Assembly: GCF_023898315.1 (NCBI RefSeq)
Contig: NC_064622.1
Span: forward strand, 358,465,234 to 358,529,233
Source: Schistocerca nitens
Taxonomy: Eukaryota; Arthropoda; Insecta; Orthoptera; Acrididae
Direction of reading: 5' to 3'
DNA: 64,000 nucleotides
The position numbers and the translations under genes are program-made. Positions 52,990-63,190 of the stretch are shown piece after piece. Under the pieces are notes generated by a model, which saw only the letters and a program-made list of their open reading frames with translations, had not been told where the DNA came from and did no database searches. Position 1 is the first letter of the stretch, and every line of letters starts with the position of its first letter.

Positions 52990-54437
52990 ATCAGCAGAGG
53001 TGTTTTTCTTTTTTCAGCCCTTCACCAATCAGCTGCAACAGCTGTTTCAAGTTTTTTTTTCAGACGTATATTTTATATAATTTCAAGGAATCGCAGAAAG
53101 TGGAATGTGGACAAACAAATTAATTCACAGCAAGATATGTAATATTTAATTTGATAAGAGAAGAAATACTCACCTTATATGTTCATGCAGTCTCTAAAAA
53201 TTACATGGCACACGTGTATATGCAAGAAGGGTACAAAACAATTCAGTGCAAAGGAAAAATATTGAGCAGAAGCTCGCCGATGAAGGCGTAATTGGAGAAC
53301 AAAGGTTGGGCTAGAAGGAGAGGTAAGGAGGCCCGAAAAAGCAGAGAAAAATCAAATACCCTGAGTCGTTGTCGCAGCAGAGGGCGGTTGGTATATGCGA
53401 TTCGGAGCAACAGCAGAAGAATAGTTTTATTTACTGATTTTTGAGGCTTTATTTTGTGACGGCTAAACAGTGCTGCATCATGAGACCCACTATTTGTCCA
53501 CATGTGGCTAAACATCAGAGGTGTAAAAAATTTTGAGAGATTGCGAAGTTCTCTGGAAGAGTAACGTGTTTTAAACAAGAAGATGATTTTTAGTTCATTT
53601 CATTTTAACCATTCACACTATGCTTTGACATTCTAATCTTTGATTTCATTTTATTATTATGTATCTTTTCTTCGGTGAAAGTCAACGGTAGTAAGTTTCA
53701 AGATATGTAGAATAACTGGAAGTTTTTAATTTGTGGAATAGCGTATTTAACAGTTAATATTTTCAACAAATCTTTAGTTACAGGACATATTAAGAAGCAA
53801 GTCAAAAATGGCATTGTGGAAAGATCAGGTTGGTCTCTAAAGGGTAGCGACGGTAAAATAGCAAATGCGAAACTATGGGTAATAACTATTGTTAATGGCG
53901 AGGAGCCATAATCGATATGCCACTACTCTGTAATTTTATTTCTGAAGTTTATCGTCAATCCTAGGACTGAAACCGATACTCTGTTTTACGTAAAGAATAT
54001 AACCTTCAAAATTTATTTAGCAACGCAGAATATTAAATCATAGTTGATTGATCAGGAACCTAATCCAACTGCCTTTAATTTTATTCTCGCGGATGACATT
54101 GAGACAGTAAATAACAACAGAAATAACAAAACTCTCAGAATCAATATAGAGAATTCAAGTGTCCAGTGAATTCAAAAGTTTGCTATAATAGCGAATAATT
54201 GCTTTTACTGACTCCTTCATGCTTACGTTTCCTGTCAGACAATGTTTGAAACTAGGACTAGCAAGGTAAACAATTTTTCCACAAATTGTGAAATTGGAAG
54301 TCGGAGAACCAGTTACATAAATTACGATGACGACAAACGTTTTTCAAGTAAACTGATCACAGGAGGCATCCAACGCATTTATCGTGTGTTACATGCACAG
54401 TATGTAAACTGGCAACGCCACCAACACACAATACCAC
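52990..54437. other. Unassigned, AT-rich sequence
   Basis: A minus-strand frame at 53243-53578 has 111 codons but no recognised motif. The rest is AT-rich with no shared repeat. Confidence 0.4.
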
Positions 54438-54440
54438 TAA

Positions 54441-55380
54441 CAAGGGAACATCCCCATCGCACCCCCACAGATTTAATTATAAGTTGGCACAGTGGATAGG
54501 CCTTGAAAAACTGAACACAGATCAATCGAGAAATAAGGAAGAAGTTGTGTGGAACTGTGATAAAAATAAGCAAATTATACAAACTGAGTAGTCCATGCGC
54601 AAGATAGGCAACAACAAGGATACGGTGAGCTCAGCAGCGCCCTGATCCCGTGGTTAGCGTGAGCAGCTGCGGAACGAAAGGTCCTTGGTTCAAGTCTTCC
54701 CTCGAGTGAAAAGTGTAATTTTTTATTTTCAGACAACTATTATCTGTCCGTCCGTTCGTCCGATGCGAGGTAACTGCGCCGTAGTATGATGACGCTACAC
54801 CTAAAGAAACATCGAATCACATGACGTAAGTCGACTACAGCGCACGGAAAAGAGAGTATTCCTGCTAACGAGGCTCCCTGGCTGGCAGTTGACTGTTCGC
54901 TACTTTGGACGAGAGTGCATTAAATACGTGGGGTGCATTCCGTGGGCAATATGAATCCAGCAAATATAGCTCGCGACTTCAATAACAATGCCAATGAATA
55001 TTTTCCGAACTGTAAGGCATCGGAGTGTTCCTTAAGGGATCGAACGATTGTCGAATATTTGTATGATTATTTCCTACATTTGCTGATAAACGGTACGTGT
55101 GGTGATGATTGTCTGAAAATAAAAAATTAACACTCAAGGGAAGACTTGAACCAAGGACCCCTCGTTCCGCAGCTGCTCACGCTAACCACGCGACAACGGC
55201 GCTACCGAGCTCACACTCTCCTTGATGTTGATTATCTTGCACATGGACTACTCAGTTTGTATATTTTGCTTTTTTTTTTCATAGTTTCACACAACTTCTT
55301 CCTGTTCAGTTTTTCAAGGCCTATCCACTGTGCCAACTTATAACTAAATCTGAGAAGGGTGCGATGGGGAGGTTCCCTTG
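54441..55380. mobile_element. Foldback DNA element, family FB2
   Basis: Arms at 54441-54736 and 55109-55380 are inverted copies with small indels. The ends CAAGGGAAC and GTTCCCTTG are flanked by TAA on the left and TTA on the right, so the target site is TWA or TA. The tRNA-like module reads inward at the inner end of each arm: A box GTGGTTAGCGTGAGC (about 54650-54664; minus strand 55174-55188) and B box TGGTTCAAGTCTTCC (about 54686-54700; minus strand 55140-55154), then ATTTTTTATTTTC. The 370-bp core has one 65-codon frame (54933-55130) without known motifs. The termini resemble those of FB1 (CGAGGGGAAC). Confidence 0.85.
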
Positions 55381-55569
55381 TTAGCTATAAACCAACTGTA
55401 GCAAAACGGAGCATCCTCGTTATCCATGTGATGGATAAGACGACTAATTCTCAACATAAATGTCAATGTAAGCATTAATTTCTGTTGGAACGTGCTTACT
55501 GGACCAAATAACATACATTTCCCTCGTCTTCAATGCGAATCATGTAGCAAATGTAATTTAAAGGACATA

Positions 55570-55790
55570 AAAAGATCGAGTGAATTTACTAACATAATTA
55601 TGAACCACTCACGAACGTAAATCGATGGTCACATAGTTGTCAAAAGTATTCTATAGTATCGCCATTGTCCATTAGACTAGCAGCAGGAAGAAAACGTTCG
55701 CTCAGCTGTGCTGAGACATCTTGCACTGACAAAGCTCGAGCTTCGAAGACGCCACAGCATCGTCTGCCACCATTTCATGGGAAACGAAAT
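55570..55790 (+). repeat. Unclassified dispersed repeat U, copy 2
   Basis: Diverged match to 48320-48560: ATAATTATGAACCACTC, GGTCACATAGTTGTCAAA, GTATTCTATAGTATC, CATTAGACTAGCAGC and AGAAAACGTT in the same order. Confidence 0.55.
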
Positions 55791-55850
55791 ATCTCAAGTA
55801 TACAGTCTTAGACATAAAAACTAACCGCCAGCCGGCCGCCTCAGAGACTA

Positions 55851-56050
55851 AAAAAATGGTTCAAATGGCTCTGAGCACTATGGGACTCAACTGCTGAGGT
55901 CATTAGTCCCCTAGAACTTAGAACTAGTTAAACCTAACTAACCTAAGGACATCACAAACATCCATGCCCGAGGCAGGATTCGAACCTGCGACCGTAGCGG
56001 TCTTGCGGTTCCAGGCTGCAGCGCCTTTAACCGCACGGCCACTTCGGCCG
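55851..56050 (-). mobile_element. SINE family A (subfamily A2)
   Basis: Full-length minus-strand copy with a perfect 13-bp duplication GCCTCAGAGACTA (55838-55850 and 56051-56063). Its body is almost the same as the A2 copies at 12868 and 25643, so this subfamily was active recently. Confidence 0.94.
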
Positions 56051-56162
56051 GCCTCAGAGACTAAGTCCGAGTCGTTCACTTAACGTGGCCAATAAAACAC
56101 AATCTGGCAACACTGTTAGATGCGGAAGTCTTAGGAGGAAGTGTTGTCTACTTCCGAGATGT

Positions 56163-56246
56163 TCTCGGATTGTGTGAGCCCTTGGTCTAGTGGTGCCCGA
56201 ACGGTAGTTCAGTGTGTTCGGTCAGAGGGCTAGCTGCCCTCTAACA

Positions 56247-56281
<35 letters not shown>

Positions 56282-56390
56282 GGTTTAATGGATCAACAAC
56301 GAGCTGAAACGGGTGTCTTTCGACGTCCGCCCCGAGCAGATACAACGAACGAAAACGAACAAATTGATATGAACTTTGTGCATTCTAAAC
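56163..56390 (+). mobile_element. SINE-like composite with internal poly-A
   Basis: A weak tRNA-like head (CCTTGGTCTAGTGGTGCCC at about 56180) is followed by a run of about 33 A (56246-56278), then AACGAGCTGAAACGGGTGTC and CGACGTCCGCCCCGAGCAG. I recall the last part as a repeat found elsewhere in locust DNA, but the window has no second copy. Confidence 0.45.
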
Positions 56391-56534
56391 TTATGGTCGC
56401 CTGTTTGCGTCCAACTGTTTTTTTTTTTTTTTAACCGCATTTCGGTCTAAAGTTATGAGTCTGATTGAGCATCGAAGATAATTCGCATAAAATTCTACTC
56501 ACCAGCAATAACAAGTATTCCAGAAACAACTCCG

Positions 56535-56680
56535 CAGGACAGCTCGCGGCTGCGTCGCGATCATAACAGCTTACGCTCGAGCGTTTCCTCGCGCTGCAGC
56601 GGCTACCGGCCACCGGCCAGACGCCACCCGCCACCTGAAATTCGGCGCCGCCCATGTGAACGCGGCACCTCGCTGTCAGT
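56535..56680. other. CpG-dense G+C-rich patch
   Basis: I count about 21 CpG in roughly 145 bases, with CGCG four times. The rest of the window is CpG-poor outside SINE heads. There is no SINE box here. It could be a host promoter or exon, or an LTR. Confidence 0.45.
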
Positions 56681-56799
56681 GTATGTATCAACTGTCATTT
56701 TCAAATTTGAAGTTCTAGTTATCATCTTGCAGTTAAGCACTGGATTTTGCATACGTGAAAATCATGAACTACAGTTAAGCATTGTAAAATTGAGGCGCA

Positions 56800-57740
56800 A
56801 GTGGAAAGAGGTGTAACATCTGCAACACAACGTTTACTTTTGGTATAACAGAGGGGTGAATGCAGAGGAGGCAGCTAGAGAGATTTGAACTGTGTTTGGA
56901 GCGAGTGCTTTTGGGAAAAATACGCCAGAAAAAGATATTCGTGTATCAACAAAGATCGTTCTGGCGTGAATGATTTTCCACATTAAGGAAGTCTCGACTA
57001 CTGATATATGTGATAGATTACCATTTTACCATCATGCGACATTTGCATTCAACAGGCAAAGTTCAGAAGTCTGGTGTAGGAGTACTGCATGCTCAAATTC
57101 GAAACAACAAAAATCAACGGAGTGACTATTATTGAACGTCATCAGGTCGCACATCGAGCATTCCTATGCAGTTCTGTTACTGGTGACGTGTCATGATGCC
57201 TTTATCGTTAACTTCCTAAGAGGAAATGAAAGGGGGAGCCCCACCAAAAGAAGTAAACTCGAGGAAAGAGTAGTGTGAACATAATATTTTACATCTGATA
57301 AATCCAAAAGTGTGTTTTGGGCTACGAATTCTGCCCCTAGGGTGTGTGCAACACAGCTGGAATTTGTTGCCAACAACTGAGACACTTTTCGGTATCAGTG
57401 TAAGAAAATCGAGGAACAAAACTACATCACCTGTGCTACTGCATGATAACGCACTATGTTGATTTGAGAAACAAAACTATCCAGGAGATCGATAGGAAAG
57501 TCGTCTCTCAGGCACTTGTATTGATAGGGAAGTCCTCTCTCAAGAACTTGTCCCTCTCGTCATATATTTGTAAAATTTTACCTTTCCCGCTCTTGATCGA
57601 TCAACCATCAAGGCAATTCATTTCTAGACGAAAATACTCTTATAACTACTCTGGTTTAATGACATCGTTAGAACCAGTAGATTTCTACAGGCGTAGAATT
57701 TGTAAACAACTTTAGCATTGTCAGATCGTTTTAGATATCG
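56800..57740 (+). pseudogene. Mariner transposase relic
   Basis: The start region reads RGVNAEEAAREICTVFGASA (helix-turn-helix). Later, in another frame, HLHSTGKVQKSGV-like residues near 57035-57085 and HAQIRNNKNQRSDYY correspond to the linker, and VLLHDNA (second catalytic Asp) lies near 57430. The C-terminal region, in another frame near 57600-57700, has FYRRRI. Stops are frequent and the region between linker and catalytic core is shortened. Confidence 0.65.
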
Positions 57741-57744
57741 TGAA

Positions 57745-58640
57745 AGAAAATTCTGCTGCTGATTAATTTCTCCTTGATAATCACTGTTGCGTTTAGTAAA
57801 CTAATGGAAAATGCAATTAAAATACTCACTGTACTATTACAAATTAAATTCAGCTTACTACAGAAACATCACGACGGCAGTCTAACTTAATGAAGCATTA
57901 AGTGTCTGTGAGACGATTAAGCCTATGTTAACACGAATTAGTAGGATATTACCGACTTTTGACTTCGAAAAGATCTTTATTTATTTCATTTCCTGTACCA
58001 TTCGTAAGTATTATGAAAATGTGACATATCATAGATAAAATTATGTATTTACAACAACAAAAAGTATGTCGGTAGAAAACAAAAATGGCATTATGAATTT
58101 GGCAGTACCGTAAGGTACTAAGGGTTACTGAAAGAAGCAAGACGAATTTTGCTCTAGCGTTGTCTTACGATTTCCTTATTGAGATTTTGTCTGCCTGCTT
58201 GTAGCTGTGCTACAAAAGAATGAAAAGTCTGGCTTTCAGCGAGTCTCGAAAGGCGTACGAAAGCAGCTTGCACCTGGCAGCTAAGCATGTTACCTGGGAA
58301 GTGGTTTTTTCCTAAAGTGGGAAGACATCCTTTTGTGGTTGAATTGTTGGCAAATTGTCAGTCAGACGCGTGCTGTTGGTCTAAGCGTTTCGGTGTGTTG
58401 AATTTGTACCAATGATTTTTCTACAGGTTTTTTTCTGTCCCAAATAGAGAGTTGAAGTCTCCCATTAGTATTTTCATGTCATCTTGGTGAATTTTGCTCA
58501 TAGTATTTTCGAGTGGGTTCCAGAATTTTCGGCATTTTCGGTGTTTTTCTTATTTTCGATGTCGGTGGGGACACGTGCATTGATGAGTGTTTATTTTTTC
58601 CAGGGGCTCTGAATGAGCATAGTCGTAAGTCGCTTGTTGA
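57745..58640. other. Unassigned sequence
   Basis: AT-rich, no recognised gene or repeat. Confidence 0.4.
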
Positions 58641-58644
58641 TGGG

Positions 58645-58844
58645 CCGGCTGCGGTAGCCGAACGGTTCTAGGCGCTTCAGTCCGGAACCGCGCGACTGCT
58701 ACTGTCACAGGTCTGAATCCAGCCTCGGTCATGGATGTGTGTGATGTCCTTAGGTTAGTTAGGTTTAAGTAGTTCTAAGTTCTAGGGGACTGATGACCTC
58801 CGCTGTTAGGTCCCATAGTGCTCAGAGCCTTTTGAACCGTTTGA
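58645..58844 (+). mobile_element. SINE family A
   Basis: Full-length copy, duplication TTGTTGATGGG (58634-58644 and 58845-58855). The B box is decayed (GGTCTGAATCC in place of GGTTCGAATCC), so it is older than its intact duplication suggests, or mutated by chance. Confidence 0.9.
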
Positions 58845-58859
58845 TTGTTGATGGGTGTG

Positions 58860-59328
58860 ATTTCTTTGACAGAGTTGATGATAGATCTGTGTTCGAGAAA
58901 TGCAATGCCGAAGACTGGTACGCCTTTCGCTACCTTTTGTTGTATTTTGCTCTTGCAATGGTTTCCCTAATGCAAGATTTCATTGTCAGTTAGTCGTGGT
59001 TCTTAAAGAACAAGGATGAGAATTTTTTGTCGGTCGATTTCTTTTGTGAGATTATTTAGTTTTCGTGTTTGGATCAATGTATCGATGTTTATTTTACCGG
59101 ACAGGACCAGAGGGTGTTGAAGCCTTTGAAAAATATTTTCAGCCAAGCTCATTGAGCTAACAGACGCTGACCAGAGTAACGGTGATTTTCACTCAGACGT
59201 GTCTGGATTTTGGGTTCAACGGACTGAGTAGCCGTTCAGGATTGTGTTAGTATTTGGTTCACCCCCCTGTATTTGATTTACTCGGTACCACCCATATGGG
59301 GGAGGGTTTCCCCTATCCGCCACACGCG

Positions 59329-59364
<36 letters not shown>

Positions 59365-59844
59365 GTCATTATGTCATCAGCAAATCCGATATGGTGTATC
59401 TTCCCACCACTGAAATAGACGTGTATTGTTCGACTCAGTATTTCCATCACATAAATGTGGGTTATAATTACGTTACATTGTTGCTAGTAGACATATTTCT
59501 CAATTTTTCGTAGACAGTTGCTACGTTACTCCATCATAGGAATTTATGTGCGCAGCATTGTTGCAATACAGACGTTCAAATTATCCGATTTCTGTAATTT
59601 GATTTCGATACCAGATCGTTCTAATCGGATTTAGCCAGGCAGTCTTAATGTGGAAATCCGACTACGACTCTCATCATATGATAGACGGGGTAAACCACAT
59701 TCTTAATCGGACTGTTGAATATAGATCACTTATCTATGACAGGGCCTGAATTCTTAAACACTGTGGAAAATAATAATCCAATGTGCTTATTACAAATACG
59801 TTATTTAAATATAAATATATGAACTAACGAGATAACACTCAATT
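58860..59844. other. Unassigned sequence with a microsatellite
   Basis: No gene recognised. A (ATT)n tract is at 59329-59364. Confidence 0.4.
59329..59364. repeat. (ATT)n microsatellite
   Basis: Twelve ATT units without interruption. Confidence 0.95.
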
Positions 59845-60125
59845 TACAGGAGCAGAGCCCCATCCATCATAGCAAAGCAGTGCGAGATTGGTTTCAGGGC
59901 CAAGAGAGGGTAAAGCTGTTGCCGTTTGTTCCACGATCACCAAACATCAACCAGATAGAGAATATGTCCATGTGGATCTACAAAAGCAAGCGACCTTTGC
60001 ACAAATATAGAAAACATATGTTGGGAAGTAAACCGTCACGCTACACTGTCGACGGCTTAATGAAATCAACTCCCCTACGCCTTCGAGAAATCTTACGTAA
60101 TGGTCGTGGGTGGTTTGGTTACTAA
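59845..60125 (+). pseudogene. Tc1-like transposase C-terminal relic
   Basis: The frame reads SPIHHSKAVRDWFQGQERVK, the region after the second catalytic Asp (normally QDNSPIH; the Asp itself is lost), then LLPFVPRSPNINQIENMSMW (the usual PRSPDMNPIENLW, third catalytic Glu retained) and LREILRNGRGWFGY. Upstream halves are not present. Confidence 0.7.
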
Positions 60126-60132
60126 AAGTATA

Positions 60133-60333
60133 AAATATGTTCAAATGTGTGTGAAATCTTATGGGACTTGACTGCTAAGGCCATCAGTACCTAAGCTTAC
60201 ATACTACTTAACCTAAATTATACTAAGGACAAACACACACACCCATGCCCAGGGGGGGACTCGAACCTCCGCCGGGATCAGCCACGCAGCCCATGACTGC
60301 AGCGCCCAGACCGCTCGGCTAATCCCGCGCGGC
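60133..60333 (-). mobile_element. SINE family B
   Basis: Minus-strand copy with the perfect 13-bp duplication TACTAAAAGTATA (60120-60132 and 60334-60346). The head GCCGCGCGGGATTAGCCGAG and B box GGAGGTTCGAGTCC are well preserved. It lies directly after the Tc1 relic. Confidence 0.93.
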
Positions 60334-60346
60334 TACTAAAAGTATA

Positions 60347-61198
60347 CTCGTCCACAAAACCCATGTGGACAGTTATCTGATAATCGGTCAAGCTTTGCTT
60401 TGTCGCAGCTCTTTAGCATACAAGTCCATTTACTTTCTGTCTCCTCCTTGCAATTCTTGCAATGCAAGGTAATTGAAAAAACTCATCCACTCGACGCCAA
60501 CTGAGGAACTGACTGGTGCATATGTTGTTCAACACACAGTAGTTGTCACCCTCACTGGAATCAATGATTGTGTGTGTGTGTGTGTGTGTTTTCGTGTTTA
60601 TGCACAATCTGAATCAATACTATTAACATTAGAGAGACAACCAACAATAAATATTGAATCAGATATGACTGTAAAGTATTTTAATGCGATGGGAAGTTAC
60701 AAACTGAATTTTCACCCAACCCACGTCCTGCAGATTACGTTAAGTAAGACATATTAACTACATGGTATCGTTAGCAGAGGCAGTGCGCTCTTCTTGTCGA
60801 GGTTCGCGACACGTGCAGTGATCGGCAGTGCCCAATGCCGCCGCGATTTGTTTATGCTGGCTGAGCGTGGACACTGCAGCAGACGCTTCGCCATAAACAG
60901 AAAGAAATCACCTTGGCTCTGACTGCAGTGAGCGGATATCACTGCCTGCGTGTTCTTATAGTAACCAACGTGAGACTCTACTCACAGGTGCCATGGAGCA
61001 ATTGCAACGGGTATCATGTCATTAGTCATCAGAATATTAACCAGTGACGAAATGTCCACTCTATTTGAATCCGAAGAAAATAGGAACCTGCTCGCAAAGG
61101 AATGTGAGGTGATACCAAAATTTATCCAGCATAGAAAAATTAGCTGCAGCGTTTTCATGTATGCAGTAGTAGTACACAAGGAAATATTATGTTTTGGA
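60347..61198. other. Unassigned sequence
   Basis: It includes a (TG)n tract of about 10 units at 60569-60589. No gene recognised; frames at 60473-60757 and 61016-61249 lack motifs. Confidence 0.4.
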
Positions 61199-61372
61199 AG
61201 CGTATATTTCATTTCCTCGTCTCATATTAACGCCCTTGTTTTAGCATGAAGTGAGAAAATAAACACGAAAACCTTAAGTTCCTGAGAAGCATATGAGTCA
61301 TTTCCTCTTCTCGTATCATACCTGTTGTTTTAGTATGAGGTAAAAAAATAAAGAGGTTAGGGTTCTGAAACA
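61199..61372 (+). repeat. Imperfect tandem duplication, unit about 90 bp
   Basis: Two adjacent copies start GCGTATATTTCATTTCCTCG (61199) and GCATATGAGTCATTTCCTCT (about 61288). Shared later blocks are TTGTTTTAGCATGAAGTGAG against TTGTTTTAGTATGAGGTAAA, AAATAAACACGAAAACC against AAATAAAGAGGTTAGG, and TTCCTGAGAA against TTCTGAAACA. Confidence 0.75.
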
Positions 61373-61948
61373 TTATATGACACCAGATTCTTATCGTAAG
61401 CGCTATCGGAAACGCTAAAAGCAGGGAGCTATCCATTCTTTTGTCCAAAAGTCTGTTTCCTTTCATGCATTACTCACGCTAGGAGATTCTTATTTAAGGA
61501 TTTGTGAGCATCAAGTTCTTCAGCAGAACAAGCCTTATGTTATTGTGCTAATTACGGTATGGAAAAAATGCAACAAAGACGAGTTCCGCTGGAGCAGTGA
61601 GGATATTTGCACATGTCTGTATTCAGCAATGACTGCCAGCTGCCACAGAATCCTTGCGGCAGGCAACACAACTGTGCGTGCACTTCAGACTTCATTCAGT
61701 AAGTCGTCAGGAAATGGATGGAAACGACAAATTAACGTTGCTATCCGAGTCGTATTCAATCCAGAATGAGGTGTTATTAAGGTAGTTGAACGTCCTAGCA
61801 ATTACACTTCTATAATTCCCGTATGAGTATTCCGATAGCCAAAAGAACTCGTTAGTGTGAAACCGTCTGGAACTGCATTAACCTCAAACTGCAAGAGCTT
61901 GAGACAATACGTGGACTCTTCTCTTCGCTAGGTGATCTATTACTGATA

Positions 61949-62161
61949 GCCCGCATCTCGTGGTCGTGCGGTAGCGTTCTCGCTTCCCACGCCCGGGTTC
62001 CCGGGTTCGATTCCCGGCGGGGTCAGGGATATTCTCTGCCTCATGATGGCTGGGTGTTGTGTGCTGTCCTTAGGTTAGTTAAGTTTAAGTAGTTCTTAGT
62101 TCTAGGGGACTGATGACCATAGATGTTAAGTCCCATAGTGCTCAGAGCCATTTGATCCATT
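61949..62161 (+). mobile_element. Chimeric SINE: family D head, family A tail
   Basis: The head (CTCGTGGTCGTGCGGTAGCG, B box GGTTCGATTCCCGGCGGGG, then CAGGGATATTCTCTGCCTC and GGGTGTTGTGTG) is that of the family D SINE at 33371-33587. From about 62067 the sequence is the family A tail: CCTTAGGTTAGTTAAG, TTCTAGGGGACTGATGACC, GTCCCATAGTGCTCAGAGCC. The duplication TATTACTGATA (61938-61948 and 62162-62172) shows that the chimera inserted as one unit. Confidence 0.9.
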
Positions 62162-62660
62162 TATTACTGATATTTAGGATTCTCTGCGTCCTAGGCGAAC
62201 TTCAGAGGCGCTTTCCGCTATTCTTGACAAACATGAGAAACTTGTAATCACTGCGAGTTACAACTGCGTGATGATAATGGTTCAGGTTGTCAGTAGTTGT
62301 GGTTGTGTTATGCTGTCAAACTGCTTACAGCAACGTTAATGGTGGCACACATAATTTAGCGCTGACTACCTACTTAAGTAAAGATAGTGTTGTGGCGTCG
62401 TCGCTTGTCTTTATTTGGCCTCAGTTTGAGTAATCCGATTTAACGAACATAGTACTACATCCGCGGGCTGCTAATGATACAGTATGACTATAGAGATCAT
62501 CTTGCGGGTATTACATTATTTCAGGAATGAATTGCTTAAAAAAAATTACCCTCAGCTATGCAGCTGGAATGACTCACTACACAGGTACTCTACGTTAAAG
62601 TTTGTTAAGTGATCAGTTCGCTGCAATCCTGCTTCTACTGTTTGTAAATACTTGTATACT

Positions 62661-62863
62661 TCAAAAACGGTTCAAATGGCTCACAGCGCTGTGGGACTTA
62701 ACGTCTGAGGTCATCAGTCCACTAGAACTTAGAACTACTTAAACCTAACTAACCTAAGGTCATCAGACACATCCATGCCCGAGACTGGAGTCTAACCTGA
62801 GACCGTAGCTGTCGCGCGGTTCCAGACTGTAGCGCCTAGAACCGCTCGGCCACCCTGGCCGGC
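62661..62863 (-). mobile_element. SINE family A
   Basis: Full-length minus-strand copy with perfect 13-bp duplication ATACTTGTATACT (62648-62660 and 62864-62876). The B box is mutated (GGTTAGACTCC). Confidence 0.92.
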
Positions 62864-63094
62864 ATACTTGTATACTGACCATTCGTTATTTGACTGAATA
62901 TGAACTACAATCTAATTCGCATGTATACGACATGGGTTAGCGCCGGCACAAAGGTATGACTAGGGATTGGATGCCGTTGGAGTCCCGTTATTTTGATGGC
63001 AAGACAAATGTTCGCAAATCACCTCTATTGCCTCAAAAGACAATTGCATCTTAAATATCGAGGGACCGATGGCCACACTGTCACAGCGTGTTGA

Positions 63095-63190
63095 AATACA
63101 GCAACGACGGCAGTTGAAAATTTGTGACCGACTGAGCTTCGAACCTAGACCTCCTGCTTACTAGACAGACGTGCTGACCACTGCACTATT
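63095..63190 (-). mobile_element. tRNA-like SINE head, other family
   Basis: The minus strand has AGTGCAGTGGTCAGCACG (A-box-like, near 63171-63188) and GTCTAGGTTCGAAGC (B-box-like, near 63138-63152) with tRNA-like spacing. No matching body was found. Confidence 0.5.

Noticed and set aside
53243-53578. 111-codon minus-strand frame as a gene
   Set aside because: No domain, no start context or neighbouring exon, and AT-rich surroundings where such frames arise by chance.
54933-55130. 65-codon frame in the core of FB2 as a transposase remnant
   Set aside because: It lies neatly inside the core, but no DDE or helix-turn-helix motif is visible; retained only as a remark in the FB2 entry.
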